Shown here in pieces: positions 35,601-44,102 of a DNA stretch of 64,000 nucleotides. The stretch's first letter is position 1. Each line of letters starts with the position of its first letter. The notes under the pieces are model-generated. The model saw only the letters and a list, made by a program, of their open reading frames with translations, searched no databases and was not told the origin of the DNA. This stretch comes from Shinella zoogloeoides (GTDB lineage: Bacteria > Pseudomonadota > Alphaproteobacteria > Rhizobiales > Rhizobiaceae): NCBI RefSeq assembly GCF_003574625.1, contig NZ_QNUJ01000008.1, forward strand, positions 1 to 64,000. Direction: 5' to 3'. A program made the translations under genes and the position numbers.

Positions 35601-36560
35601 CTGACGACGCCGGAAACCGTGCCGCTCGCCGGCAAGGATGCCAAGGCCGGCTGGGAAGAGGCCGCGCCGCTCGGCGCCGCGCAGACAGCGGCGATCGCCG
35701 TGCCGGAAGCGATCACGCCCGCCTCGCTCTCCAAGGCCGCGACGGAAGGTGACCCGCTGGCGCTGTTCGAGATCGGCGCGCGCTACACGGAAGGCCGCGG
35801 CGTCGCCACCGACCTCAAGGAAGCCGCCCGCTGGTACGCGCTTGCGGCCGACCGCGGCTTCGCACCGGCCGAATACCGCCTCGCCAACCTCTACGAGAAG
35901 GGCCAGGGCGTCGAACTCGACCTTGCCCGGGCGCGCAAGCTCTACGAGGATGCGGCCGGCAAGGGCAATGCGAGCGCCATGCACAATCTCGCCGTCCTGC
36001 TGGCGACGGGCTCGGGCGATGCCGCGCCGGACTTCAACGGCGCCGCCAAATGGTTCCAGAAGGCATCCGAGCTCGGCGTGCGCGACAGCCAGTTCAACCT
36101 CGCCATCCTCTATGCGCGCGGCAACGGCGTGAAGCAGGACCTGGAAGAATCCTACAAGTGGTTCGCCATCGCCGCTCGTGACGGCGACCACGACGCCGCC
36201 GAAAAGCGCGACGAGGTGGCCAATGCCATGAAGCCGGAGCAGCTCTCCAGCGCCAAGGCCAAGGTCGACCTCTGGAAACCGCAGGCGCTCGACGAGAAGG
36301 CAAACTCGGCCGACCTGCCGGACGAATGGGTCGGCAAGCCGGTGAAGACCGCCAGCGTCGACATGAAGAAGGCCATCCGCAACATCCAGGCCATCCTCAA
36401 CAACAACGGCTTCAACGCCGGCACGCCGGACGGCGAGATGGGCAAGAAGACCGTCTCCGCCATCAAGGCCTTCCAGAAGTCCGTCGGCCAGAAGGAAACC
36501 GGCGAGATCGACGACGCGCTCGTCACCGAGCTTCTGAAGCGCAACAAGCAGCCGGGCTGA
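32664..36560 (+). CDS. podJ: PodJ-like polar organelle development protein
   Basis: A 1298-residue polarity factor. The cytoplasmic part (1-850) is mostly coiled coil with repeated units such as LDALARRIDTLD and FSRLEGRLSDIADRLDATRA. One membrane helix (ILLAVGAVLLAIMSYPLVN, about 854-873) is followed by an acidic, Pro/Ala-rich linker, Sel1-like repeats (about 1031-1187: ALFEIGARYTEGRGVATDLK, EYRLANLYEKGQGVELD, FNLAILYARGNGVKQDLEES) and a C-terminal peptidoglycan-binding domain (about 1233-1295). This order matches Caulobacter and Agrobacterium PodJ, which mark a pole and recruit division and surface-structure factors. The ATG at 32664 is the first in frame. Confidence 0.9.
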   Translation: MNGSRNPQRQGERSSLDALNRTIEGLEARIEGLMANSRDARGRGEERFASRTEQARSEQIRPEPSRYEPARGVPLREDPVSEIMQRQRAIEGSRERVAQRIERHPLSADHHAAAQHAHTAFGGQPAAAPARADSSVQDIARSLVSLRQDLKKDIAEGLEREMQSLRSEIRGIRQMAEGRGNGDDLREELHRLSAGISQLGRQSGHTEGLRVEFDALRSVLDGLAREDSVRRMEDRWNGVEEKLSVFDQSRDDELVALAYRLDELKNQINGMSATPAIRALEDKIESMVHAVDMIARQGAPDDGRFVSAVASQFEGLDARLDEISRAIAAAGRMQQSSFADQGMMQRLEGRIADLAGQIDLIAHRPAPADQNLSARIEALAGRIEDLSNERTALRLEERIEHLSQMLEQGQQAAPALVGGDELAYYLSDISRKIDALDQGSVNNELAGRLDALARRIDTLDTPVGSPFQEDRFSRLEGRLSDIADRLDATRAAPAGDHEALRSLEAQIAHLSTLISTPSAASMAAMPPEFENRIATIEDYMATNDEYIVEAARQAAEAVMEAYRHAGPASAANTDMEAIAGLANDLRALEELTRAGEERTARTFDALHDTLVQIAGRLEQLDAPRETFGRREAAQPRAEMPRAEMPAMGFGADAGLHRNDYPFDDDAFGAAELKAEIAAPEEESRFAEIEVEHIPAPVRAEAGDAVAEEAVALAGDIAEAQPRAGLLAGLKRRFAPGRKDVAPQAERQQIDPAPSIDPVDELAPEEANQLLEPGSGVPDVRRILERVRAGQAAGSRAAPGSEGEKADFIAAARRAAKLAAEETDTISRVAPARKPEKAAKGDTPAATSAFARHRRPILLAVGAVLLAIMSYPLVNTLVRGDEAPAVVEQAAVREEARPAATTDGADKAVTANIAAAPVAGEKAVTDPAPAGTEGERSLAAPEKATDDGASLQVTPLQTKGTDALTTPLAADDDATAGFEPLTTPETVPLAGKDAKAGWEEAAPLGAAQTAAIAVPEAITPASLSKAATEGDPLALFEIGARYTEGRGVATDLKEAARWYALAADRGFAPAEYRLANLYEKGQGVELDLARARKLYEDAAGKGNASAMHNLAVLLATGSGDAAPDFNGAAKWFQKASELGVRDSQFNLAILYARGNGVKQDLEESYKWFAIAARDGDHDAAEKRDEVANAMKPEQLSSAKAKVDLWKPQALDEKANSADLPDEWVGKPVKTASVDMKKAIRNIQAILNNNGFNAGTPDGEMGKKTVSAIKAFQKSVGQKETGEIDDALVTELLKRNKQPG

Positions 36561-37065
36561 CCGGCGCATCGCCGGAGGCCCGCCAGGCGGCGCCTCCGGT
36601 CACGTCTCTCTCGATCCAAAGGGCATGACGCCCGCCCATGGCGCCCGCACGTCGCTCACGATGTGCGACGGGCGCCGGAGCAATTTGATCCGCTGCATAT
36701 TTTCATCCTTAAATCGGCCCCGATTTGCGGATTATGCAATAGAAAATTCATGTCGCTCCAAGATGATAACGCCAGGAAGAAACGTCATCATCCGAAAGGG
36801 CTGAGGCACGCGCCGCAATGGCTGCGTTCCAGAACCGGTCCTTGCCGGATGCAAGGCGCGGCCGGCCGCCGAGGGGCACTCCCTTTGCGGCGGGGCGCGT
36901 CGTCGTATTCGCTGCCTGCCGAAGAGGAGCCGCGGCAGGGGCGGGAAGGGGTGAAGGCGGCTGCCGAGTATCGTTTGACGCAAGTCCGGAGGCGAGCCGC
37001 TTCGCGCGTCCGCCGGAATTGCCTGGGCTTCCGCGCAAGCGGGAATTGCCGATCGGGGTATTGTT
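36561..37065. other. Intergenic region after podJ
   Basis: About 500 bases without a convincing gene. A GC-rich hairpin (arms 36572-36579 and 36592-36599) just after the podJ stop may end transcription, and a second hairpin-prone stretch lies at about 36640-36676. Part of the middle (36690-36770) is AT-rich. Open frames here are shadows or lack ribosome sites. Confidence 0.5.
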
Positions 37066-37992
37066 GTGACTGTCTATCTGCCCATCGCAGAGCTTTCGGT
37101 GAATATCTTCATCATTCTCGGCATGGGCGCGGCCGTCGGCTTCCTTTCCGGCATGTTCGGCGTCGGCGGCGGCTTCCTCATCACGCCGCTCCTCATCTTC
37201 TACAACATCCCTCCGGTCGTCGCGGTGGCGACGGGCGCCAACCAGGTCGTCGCCTCGTCGATCTCCGGCGCATTGTCGCATTTCCGGCGCGGCACGCTGG
37301 ACGTCAAGCTCGGCGCGGTCCTTCTCGTCGGCGGCCTCACGGGGGCGACGGTCGGTATCTGGATCTTCGCGCTGCTGCGCAGCGTCGGCCAGCTCGATCT
37401 CGTCATCTCGCTGCTCTATGTCGTGCTGCTCGGCACGGTGGGCACGCTGATGCTGCTCGAGAGCATCCGCGCCATGCGCCGTTCGGCCAACAACCAGCCC
37501 GTCTCGCTGCGCCGGCCCGGCCAGCATAGCTGGGTGCACCGCCTGCCGCTGAAGATGCGCTTCAAGAAGTCGAAGATCTATTTGTCCGTCATTCCGGTGA
37601 TCGGGCTCGGCTTCTGCATCGGCATCCTCACCTCGGTCATGGGCGTCGGCGGCGGCTTCATCATGGTGCCGGCGATGATCTATCTCCTGCGCATCCCGAC
37701 CAATGTCGTCGTCGGGACCTCGCTGTTCCAGATCATCTTCGTCACCGCCTATACGACCGTCGTGCAGGCGACGACCAACTATTCCGTCGATATCGTGCTC
37801 GCCTTCATCCTGATGGTGGCCGGCGTCATCGGCGCGCAATATGGCGTGCGTGTCGGCCAGAAGCTGCGCGGCGAACAGCTGCGCGCGCTGCTCGCGCTGC
37901 TCGTCCTTGCCGTCGGCGCCCGCCTTGCGGTCGACCTCGTCGTCACGCCGGCCGACATCTATTCCATCGTCAGCGAGGGGGTCTATCGATGA
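37066..37992 (+). CDS. TSUP-family sulfite/organosulfur exporter (TauE/SafE)
   Basis: A 308-residue inner-membrane protein with eight or nine helices and the duplicated TSUP motif GFLSGMFGVGGGFLITPLL and GILTSVMGVGGGFIMVPAM. The family moves sulfite, sulfoacetate or related anions. The start is taken as GTG 37066, since no in-frame ATG lies near TM1 and CGGGG is a few bases upstream. It overlaps the next gene by four bases, and that gene encodes the periplasmic partner often found with this subfamily. Confidence 0.9.
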   Translation: MTVYLPIAELSVNIFIILGMGAAVGFLSGMFGVGGGFLITPLLIFYNIPPVVAVATGANQVVASSISGALSHFRRGTLDVKLGAVLLVGGLTGATVGIWIFALLRSVGQLDLVISLLYVVLLGTVGTLMLLESIRAMRRSANNQPVSLRRPGQHSWVHRLPLKMRFKKSKIYLSVIPVIGLGFCIGILTSVMGVGGGFIMVPAMIYLLRIPTNVVVGTSLFQIIFVTAYTTVVQATTNYSVDIVLAFILMVAGVIGAQYGVRVGQKLRGEQLRALLALLVLAVGARLAVDLVVTPADIYSIVSEGVYR

Positions 37993-38783
37993 GAGCCCTC
38001 GCGACGCTCCTCTTCGTCCTTGGCCTTGCCCTTCCCGCCGGCGCGCAGGTGCTGGAGGACAGGCCGGTGGAATTTCCCGAGAAGCTGGAGATCGGCATCT
38101 CGACGGACGAGATCGCCATCTCGTCGGACTTCCGCGGCGCGGACCTGACGATCTTCGGCGCCATCGAGGGCTACGATCCCGCGCTGCTCGCCCAGAGCAA
38201 GTACGACATCGTCGTGGCGCTGGAAGGGCCGAAGGACAACAATACGGTGCGCATCAAGGAGCGCGTCTTCGGCATCTGGGTCAACCGCCGCTCCATGACC
38301 TTCGAGCTGGTGCCGGAATCCTACTCGCTGTCGAGCACGCGGGACGTCGAGACCATCGCCGAGCCCGCCATGCTCAACGGCGTCGGCGTCGGCATCCAGC
38401 ATATCCGCCTCTCGCCCATCGGCTATGTCGGCGACGGCTCGAAGCTCACCGAGTTCCGCGACGCCTTCCGCCGCCTCAAGGAAAGCGGCGGCTTCTACCA
38501 GCGCGATCCCGGCGGCGTGCAGTTCATCAGCGCCAGCCTGTTCAAGGCGACGGTCAAGCTGCCGGCCAACGTGCCGAACGGCACCCATGTCGTGCGCGCC
38601 CACCTCTTCCGCGATGGCGTGTTCATCGCGGAGAAGGCGCTGCCGCTGCGCGTCATGAAGACCGGCATCGAGCAGATGATCTCGAATGCCGCCTACAACA
38701 ATTCGCTGGCCTACGGCCTCTTCTCGGTGCTGCTCGCTCTCCTGACGGGCTGGCTCGCCAGCGTCGTCTTCCGCAAGGACTGA
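37989..38783 (+). CDS. TIGR02186-family membrane-anchored periplasmic protein
   Basis: A 264-residue protein with a signal peptide (MRALATLLFVLGLALPAGAQ), a periplasmic domain (LEIGISTDEIAISSDFRGAD, IKERVFGIWVNRRSMTFEL, FISASLFKATVKLPANVP) and a C-terminal membrane helix (YGLFSVLLALLTGWLASVVF). It matches the alphaproteobacterial conserved family TIGR02186, regularly encoded right after a TSUP permease. The ATGA overlap (37989-37992) indicates coupling. It may help the permease on the periplasmic side, but its function is unproven. Confidence 0.88.
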   Translation: MRALATLLFVLGLALPAGAQVLEDRPVEFPEKLEIGISTDEIAISSDFRGADLTIFGAIEGYDPALLAQSKYDIVVALEGPKDNNTVRIKERVFGIWVNRRSMTFELVPESYSLSSTRDVETIAEPAMLNGVGVGIQHIRLSPIGYVGDGSKLTEFRDAFRRLKESGGFYQRDPGGVQFISASLFKATVKLPANVPNGTHVVRAHLFRDGVFIAEKALPLRVMKTGIEQMISNAAYNNSLAYGLFSVLLALLTGWLASVVFRKD

Positions 38784-38787
38784 GCGG

Positions 38788-39228
38788 TCAGGACCGGTAG
38801 ACCAGCACGGGCACCTTCGCGTGGCTCAGCACCTTCGTCGTGACGCTGCCCATCAGGAAGGCGCTGACGCCGCGCCGGCCGTGCGAGGCCATGGCGATGA
38901 GGTCGCAGCCGCGCTTTTCCGCCGTGTCGATGATCGCCTGCCAGGCATCGCCCGCCGCGATCTGCAGCGTCTCGACCGGAATGCCGGCCGCCGCCGCCTT
39001 CGCCTCGACCGCGCCGAGGATGCGGGCGCCGTCCACCTTCAGATGCGCCTCGTATTCCGCGCGCAGGTTGACGGTGGCGCCGGGCGTCACGGGCAGGAAG
39101 TGCAGCGGCTCGGCGACGGTGAGCGCCGTCACCTTCGCCCCCAGCGCCTTTGCCAGTTGCAGCGTCTGGTCGATAGCGGCGGCGGAAAGATCCGAGCCGT
39201 CGGTGGGAACGAGGATATGCCTGTACAT
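38788..39228 (-). CDS. Universal stress protein UspA family
   Basis: A 146-residue Usp domain starting MYRHILVPTDGSDLS, with the ATP-binding signature MASHGRRGVSAFLMGSVTTK and the final VPVLVYR strand. AAGGAGG precedes the ATG by seven bases. UspA-type proteins bind ATP and support survival in stress or stationary phase. It is convergent with the TIGR02186 gene. Confidence 0.94.
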   Translation of the reverse strand: MYRHILVPTDGSDLSAAAIDQTLQLAKALGAKVTALTVAEPLHFLPVTPGATVNLRAEYEAHLKVDGARILGAVEAKAAAAGIPVETLQIAAGDAWQAIIDTAEKRGCDLIAMASHGRRGVSAFLMGSVTTKVLSHAKVPVLVYRS

Positions 39229-39306
39229 GGTCGCAGCCTCCTTTTTTACCCAGAGTAGGCCCGGCTTCGGGCCGTGCCTTGATGGAAATCAACCGTGCGG
39301 CTTTCG

Positions 39307-39810
39307 TCAAGTGCCGGTTGTGGCCCGCCTCGCCACGGTCGCCTCATAGGCCGTGCGCAATTCGTTGAAGACCGAGCGGGCGGGCGGCGGGCTGCCGAGA
39401 TGGATGGCGCGCAGTTCCTCCATGAAGGCCTCCCACATCGCCGGCCCGCCCTCTTCCAGAAGCTCGGCGCGGATGGAGAGTTCCTCCGTCACCGGCAGGA
39501 AGCGCCGGCCCCAGGCGCCCATCATGGCGAAGACCGGCACGAGCGCGATGCCCATCTCGGTGAGGCTGTAGAGCGCCTTCTGCTTGTGGCTCGGATCGTC
39601 CGCCTTGCTGATCAGTCCCTCCTCTACCAGCCGGCGAAGGCGGTCCGCCAGGATGTTCGAGGCGATGCCTTCCTCCGATTTCGTCAAAAGCTCGCGGAAA
39701 TGCCGACGGTTGCCGAACATCATGTCCCGCAGCACGATCAGGCTCCAGCGATCCCCGAGGATTTCCAGTGTAAGATTGATCGGGCAGCCGGAGCGGCGGG
39801 TATCCTTCAT
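39307..39810 (-). CDS. HxlR-family transcriptional regulator
   Basis: A 167-residue winged-helix regulator. The family cysteine near the N-terminus (SGCPINLTLEILGDRWSLIV) and the winged helix (FRELLTKSEEGIASNILADRL, LYSLTEMG) are clear. HxlR proteins often respond to electrophiles or quinones through that cysteine. The C-terminal 50 residues are longer than in minimal members. It is divergent from a reductase-like gene at 39925, its likely target; the 114-base spacer contains TTGC-AATTC-GCAA-type symmetry at about 39867-39879. Confidence 0.9.
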   Translation of the reverse strand: MKDTRRSGCPINLTLEILGDRWSLIVLRDMMFGNRRHFRELLTKSEEGIASNILADRLRRLVEEGLISKADDPSHKQKALYSLTEMGIALVPVFAMMGAWGRRFLPVTEELSIRAELLEEGGPAMWEAFMEELRAIHLGSPPPARSVFNELRTAYEATVARRATTGT

Positions 39811-39924
39811 GCAGTCTCTCCAAAAACTGCTTGCATAGTAAAATCGGTTTCTCTATCCATCAACCAGTTGCAATTCGCAATCGGTTTGGCGCGCAGCGGC
39901 ACGGCCGCAACGGAGGACAGGACC

Positions 39925-40485
39925 ATGGCAAAGGTAATCATCTGGAATCTCGTGACGCTCGACGGCTTCTTCGAGGGCGGGACGAAATGGGACCTCGGCT
40001 TCCACGGCAAGGCCTGGGGGCCGGAACTGGAAGCGCTTAGCATGGAGTTCGGCGCGTCCGCGGGCCTCCTCGTCTTCGGCCGCATCACCTATGAGGGCAT
40101 GAAGGCCTACTGGACGACGACGGAGGACGAGGGCGAGGTGAAGACCTTCATGAACGCCCTGCCGAAGCTCGTCGCCTCGCGCACCCTCGCGTCCTCCGAC
40201 TGGAACAATACCGAGGTGACGGCCGATATCGTCGGCGAGCTCTCCCGCCGCAAGCAGGCGCTGGACAAGCCGATCTATGTCTTCGGCAGCGCCGAGCTGG
40301 CGGATTCGCTGCTCGAGGCGGGGTTGGTCGACGAGGTGATGCTGGGCATCGTGCCGGTGCAGCTCGGCAAGGGCACGCCCTTCTTCAAGGACGGTGCGCG
40401 GCGCGACTTCGATCTCGTCGAGGCAAGGCCGCTTTCCAACGGCACGATCCTTACGCGCTATGCGCCGGAAGGCGTCAGCCTCTGA
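39925..40485 (+). CDS. RibD C-terminal / dihydrofolate reductase-like protein
   Basis: A 186-residue protein of the YwjB/RibD-C group: VIIWNLVTLDGFFEGGTKWD at the start, GLLVFGRITYEGMKAYW, KLVASRTL and YVFGSAELADSLLEAGLVDE. The fold binds NADPH; physiological substrates of this group are mostly unknown. GGAGGA lies eight bases before the ATG. Divergence from an HxlR repressor suggests that it is induced by a compound sensed by that regulator. Confidence 0.87.
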   Translation: MAKVIIWNLVTLDGFFEGGTKWDLGFHGKAWGPELEALSMEFGASAGLLVFGRITYEGMKAYWTTTEDEGEVKTFMNALPKLVASRTLASSDWNNTEVTADIVGELSRRKQALDKPIYVFGSAELADSLLEAGLVDEVMLGIVPVQLGKGTPFFKDGARRDFDLVEARPLSNGTILTRYAPEGVSL

Positions 40486-41200
40486 GATTGGAAAACCGCA
40501 CCGAATAGATGCGGTCGCGGCCGAGCATGTGGGCGACGAGGCTCTGCCGGTCGAAGAGACCGGCCATCGCCTTGTGGCGCAGGTCGAGGCCGCCGGTCAT
40601 GATGCCGAAGGCGGGCATCAGAAGGCGCCTGCCGTCGGTCGCAAAGCACAGGCGGCGCACCGCCTTCTCGCGGCGGATGACGGTGGCGGCCGGGTGCAGG
40701 TGCCCGGCGATCTCGCCGGCCGGCGAGAGGAGCGACGGCTCGTGCCGGAAGGCAAGGCCGGCATAGTGGAGTTCGTCGGCCGATTGGCCCGGCAGGTCCA
40801 CGGTGCCGTCCGGGTCGTGGTTGCCGTTGATCCAGATCCATTCGCGCCCGCGCGCAAGCTCCGTGATTTTCGTGCGAAAAATCTCCGGCAGATGGGCCGA
40901 GCCGACGCGGTCGTGGAAATTGTCGCCCAGACTGACGACGATGGCGGGATCGTGCCGGGTGATGACGGCCTCCAGCATCTTCAGCGTCGCCAGCGTATCG
41001 TAGGGCGGCAGCATCATGCCGCGGCGGGCGAAGGCCGCGCCCTTTTCCAGATGCAGGTCCGAAACGACGAGCAGACGCGTTTCCGGCAGATAGAGCGCGC
41101 CGAGCGGATCGCACACGGCCTCGACGCCGGCGACGACGGTGCGGGCCGAAACCGCGCCGAAATCCTGAATATCCATCGATGCCAGAGCCAGTCTCTGCAT
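40475..41200 (-). CDS. pdeM: Ligase-associated DNA damage response endonuclease PdeM
   Basis: A 241-residue calcineurin-like metallophosphoesterase. The metal ligands appear in VVSDLHLEKG, SLGDNFHDR, INGNHDPDG and AGHLHPA. Proteins of this type are encoded with Lhr-like helicases, and often with a DNA ligase and an MBL-fold exonuclease, in a proposed DNA repair set. The ATG at 41200 lies 14 bases past the helicase stop and has AGGA upstream. Its 3' end overlaps the convergent reductase-like gene by 11 bases. Confidence 0.92.
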   Translation of the reverse strand: MQRLALASMDIQDFGAVSARTVVAGVEAVCDPLGALYLPETRLLVVSDLHLEKGAAFARRGMMLPPYDTLATLKMLEAVITRHDPAIVVSLGDNFHDRVGSAHLPEIFRTKITELARGREWIWINGNHDPDGTVDLPGQSADELHYAGLAFRHEPSLLSPAGEIAGHLHPAATVIRREKAVRRLCFATDGRRLLMPAFGIMTGGLDLRHKAMAGLFDRQSLVAHMLGRDRIYSVRFSNLRG

Positions 41201-41214
41201 GCCCGTTGCTTTTC

Positions 41215-43740
41215 CTAAATGCCGGCCTCGCCCATCGCCTCGGCGATCAGGTCCTCGGCGGCTTCCGCCAGCAGCGAATCCTGCGCCTCGCCCGCCACCG
41301 TCTCCTTGCCGATTTCCAGCATGATCGGCACGGCGAGCGGTGAGATGCGGTCGAGCCGCCGGTGGGCGATGTGGCCCTTGATTCGCGCCAGCATATCGCC
41401 CAATCGCTGAATATCCAAAAGCCCCGCCGCCGCATCGCTGCGCGTGGCCTCCAGCAGGATATGGTCCGGCTCGTGGCTCCTGAGCACGTCGTAGATGAGG
41501 TCGGCGGAAACCGTGACCTGCCGCCCGGTCTTTTCCTTGCCCGGATGGCGCTGCTCGATAAGACCGGCAATCACGGCGCAATTGCGGAAGGTGCGCTTCA
41601 GCATGAAGCTTTCGTCGAGCCATGCTTCCAGATCGTCGCCCAGCATGTCCTCGTCGAAGAGGTTTTCGAGCGAGGGGCGCTCGACGGCGAACGAGTGACC
41701 GAGGTCGTCCAGCGCCCAGATCGCCAGCGAATAGTCGGTGGCGACGAAACCGAGCGGCCGCCGCCCGGCGCGCTCCAGCCGGCGCGTCAGCAGCATGCCG
41801 AGCGTCTGGTGCGCCAGCCGCCCCTCGAAGGGATAGGCGACCATGTAGTGCCGGCTGCCGCGCGGAAAGGTCTCGATGAGCAGTTCGTTGCGTTTCGGCA
41901 GGCTGGAGACGTCGCGTTGCAGGGCGAGCCAGTCGCGCACCTGCTCGGGCAGCTCGCCCCAGCGATGCGGGTCATCGAGCATGCCACGCACCTGGTCGGC
42001 GAGATAGGTCGAGAGCGGGAACTTGCCGCCTGCGTAAGCCGGCACTTTCGGATCGAGCGAGAAGGCCTGGGAAACGAGGCACTCGTTCTCGCGGATACCC
42101 TCGAAGCGCAGCACCTTGCCGGAGAACAGGAAGGTGTCGCCGGGCGAGAGCATTTCGAGGAAATACTCCTCCACCTTGCCGAGCGAGGCCCCGCCGCGCC
42201 CGACCGCCCCCTTCGCGCCGCGTTTGACCATGCGCACGTTCAGCATCGGCATCTCGACGATGGTGCCGAGGTTCAGGCGATATTGCTGCGCGACCTGCGG
42301 GTTGGAGACGCGCCAGAGACCGTCAACGGTCTTGCGGATACGGGCATAGCGCTCGTAGGTCTTCAGCGCATAACCGCCCGTCGCGACGAACTGCACGATG
42401 CGCCCGAATTTTTCGCGGGGAAGCCCGGTATAGGGCGAAGCGGAGGTGACTTCGGCAAAGAGCGCGTCCTCGTCAAACGGCGCGGCGCAGGCCATGCCGA
42501 GGACGTGTTGGGCGAGCACGTCGAGCGTGCCCTCGCCGACCGGAGGCGTATCCTGCGCGCCGAGATAGTTGGCGTCGAGCGCCGCCTGGCACTCCATCAC
42601 CTCGAAGCGATTGGCCGGCACGAGGATGGCGCGGCTCGGCTCGTCCATGCGGTGGTTGGCGCGGCCGATGCGCTGGGCGAGCCGGGAAGCCCCTTTCGGC
42701 GCGCCGACATGGATGACGAGATCGACATCGCCCCAGTCGATGCCGAGGTCGAGCGTCGAGGTGGCGACGACCGCACGCAGGCGGTTCTCCGCCATGGCCT
42801 GCTCCACCTTGCGCCGCTGGCCGACATCGAGCGAGCCGTGATGTAGCGCGATCGGCAGCGTGTCCTCGTTGATGTTCCAGAGTTCCTGGAAGAGGATTTC
42901 CGCCTGGCTGCGCGTGTTGACGAAGAGCAGCGACGTCCTGTGCGCCTTGATCGCCGCATAGACCTCGGGCATCGCATATTTCGCCTGATGGCCCGACCAC
43001 GGCACCCGCTCCTCGCTTTTCAGGATGGTGATGATCGGCTTCGCCCCGCCCGGCGCGGTAACGAGCCCGGCATGGTTTTCCGCCTCCGGCGCCTGCTCGA
43101 CCAGCCAGCGGCGCAGGTCCATCGGCTCGGCGACGGTGGCCGAAAGGCCGATGGTCCTGAGCCCCGGGGCAAGCCGGCGCAGGCGTGCGAGGCCGAGTGA
43201 CAGCAGATGCCCGCGCTTGGAGGTGACGAGCGAATGCAACTCGTCGAAGATCACGTATTTCAGGTCCTTGAAGAAGCGCGGGGCCTCGCCGTTGGCGATC
43301 AGCAGCGCAACCTGCTCCGGCGTCGTCAGCAGGATGTCCGGCGGGTTGAGGCGCTGGCGCTGGCGCTTGGCCTGCGGCGTGTCGCCGGTGCGCGTCTCGA
43401 TAGTGATGGGCAGGCCCATTTCGGAGACGGGCTTCATCAGGTTGCGCTCGATATCGACGGCGAGCGCCTTCAGCGGCGAGATGTAGAGCGTGTGGATGCC
43501 GGTGAAGGCGGAGCCGGGCGGGATTTTGCCGCGCTGCGCAAGGTCCGTCAGCGCCGGCAGGAAGCCGGCCAGCGTCTTGCCCGCGCCGGTGGGTGCGATC
43601 AGCAGCAGGCTTTCCCCCGCCGTGGCGCGCGCCAGAAGCTCCATCTGGTGGGCGCGCGGCTGCCAGCCCTTGGCCGCGAACCAGTCGGCGAAGGGTTTGG
43701 TAAGGAGGGAGGGGCTGGCGGCGGAATCGGCGGTGCTCAC
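41215..43740 (-). CDS. Ligase-associated DEXH-box (Lhr-type) helicase
   Basis: An 841-residue superfamily 2 helicase. Walker A is APTGAGKT (49-56), the DEXH box is DELHS near 167, and later motifs include GLSATVAEP and LAQRIGRANHRMDEPSR (motif VI). The C-terminal Lhr domain follows. The start is GTG 43740; no strong ribosome site is visible, so a slightly later start is possible. pdeM follows in the same operon. The partner ligase and exonuclease of the usual set are not in this window. Confidence 0.93.
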   Translation of the reverse strand: MSTADSAASPSLLTKPFADWFAAKGWQPRAHQMELLARATAGESLLLIAPTGAGKTLAGFLPALTDLAQRGKIPPGSAFTGIHTLYISPLKALAVDIERNLMKPVSEMGLPITIETRTGDTPQAKRQRQRLNPPDILLTTPEQVALLIANGEAPRFFKDLKYVIFDELHSLVTSKRGHLLSLGLARLRRLAPGLRTIGLSATVAEPMDLRRWLVEQAPEAENHAGLVTAPGGAKPIITILKSEERVPWSGHQAKYAMPEVYAAIKAHRTSLLFVNTRSQAEILFQELWNINEDTLPIALHHGSLDVGQRRKVEQAMAENRLRAVVATSTLDLGIDWGDVDLVIHVGAPKGASRLAQRIGRANHRMDEPSRAILVPANRFEVMECQAALDANYLGAQDTPPVGEGTLDVLAQHVLGMACAAPFDEDALFAEVTSASPYTGLPREKFGRIVQFVATGGYALKTYERYARIRKTVDGLWRVSNPQVAQQYRLNLGTIVEMPMLNVRMVKRGAKGAVGRGGASLGKVEEYFLEMLSPGDTFLFSGKVLRFEGIRENECLVSQAFSLDPKVPAYAGGKFPLSTYLADQVRGMLDDPHRWGELPEQVRDWLALQRDVSSLPKRNELLIETFPRGSRHYMVAYPFEGRLAHQTLGMLLTRRLERAGRRPLGFVATDYSLAIWALDDLGHSFAVERPSLENLFDEDMLGDDLEAWLDESFMLKRTFRNCAVIAGLIEQRHPGKEKTGRQVTVSADLIYDVLRSHEPDHILLEATRSDAAAGLLDIQRLGDMLARIKGHIAHRRLDRISPLAVPIMLEIGKETVAGEAQDSLLAEAAEDLIAEAMGEAGI

Positions 43741-43813
43741 CGCACTAAGCTAGTGAGCGGCGCGTGAATGTGAAGTCGTGAACCGAAAAAACAGGCCGCC
43801 GCCGGGCAGGCGG

Positions 43814-44062
43814 TCAATCGCGCCACGAAAGGATCGTCATGAAGACGGGCGTCAGGACCAGTAGGCCGGCGATGGAAAACAACGGCCCGTAGAGGAGCGC
43901 GCTGAGGGGAATTTCGGAAAGGCATGTCCCGACCCCGTCAGAAAGGCAATTGTACGAGCCGCCTTCGACGATGCCGTAGACGGGCAGAAACAGTCCCGCG
44001 ACGATCAGGCTGGCGAGGATCGCCAGTATGGCGGAGAGGACAAGGCGGCCAAGGGTCTTCAT
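43814..44062 (-). CDS. Small two-helix membrane protein
   Basis: An 82-residue protein with two hydrophobic helices (LVLSAILAILASLIVAGLFL and LLYGPLFSIAGLLVLTPVFM) linked by a short loop with two cysteines (NCLSDGVGTCLSE) that could form a periplasmic disulfide. GGAGG lies very close to the ATG. I recognise no family. It is on the same strand as the YitT gene upstream, about 40 bases away. Confidence 0.7.
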   Translation of the reverse strand: MKTLGRLVLSAILAILASLIVAGLFLPVYGIVEGGSYNCLSDGVGTCLSEIPLSALLYGPLFSIAGLLVLTPVFMTILSWRD

Positions 44063-44102
44063 GCCTCCGCAATACCGGGATTTCCCGCCCCGGCCAACGC
44101 CC

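Noticed and set aside
32616-36569. 1317-codon open frame antisense to podJ
   Set aside because: It mirrors podJ exactly, has the Gly/Ala/Arg/Asp-rich composition of a complement-strand shadow in high-G+C DNA, and lacks a recognisable domain, whereas podJ has a clear domain order.
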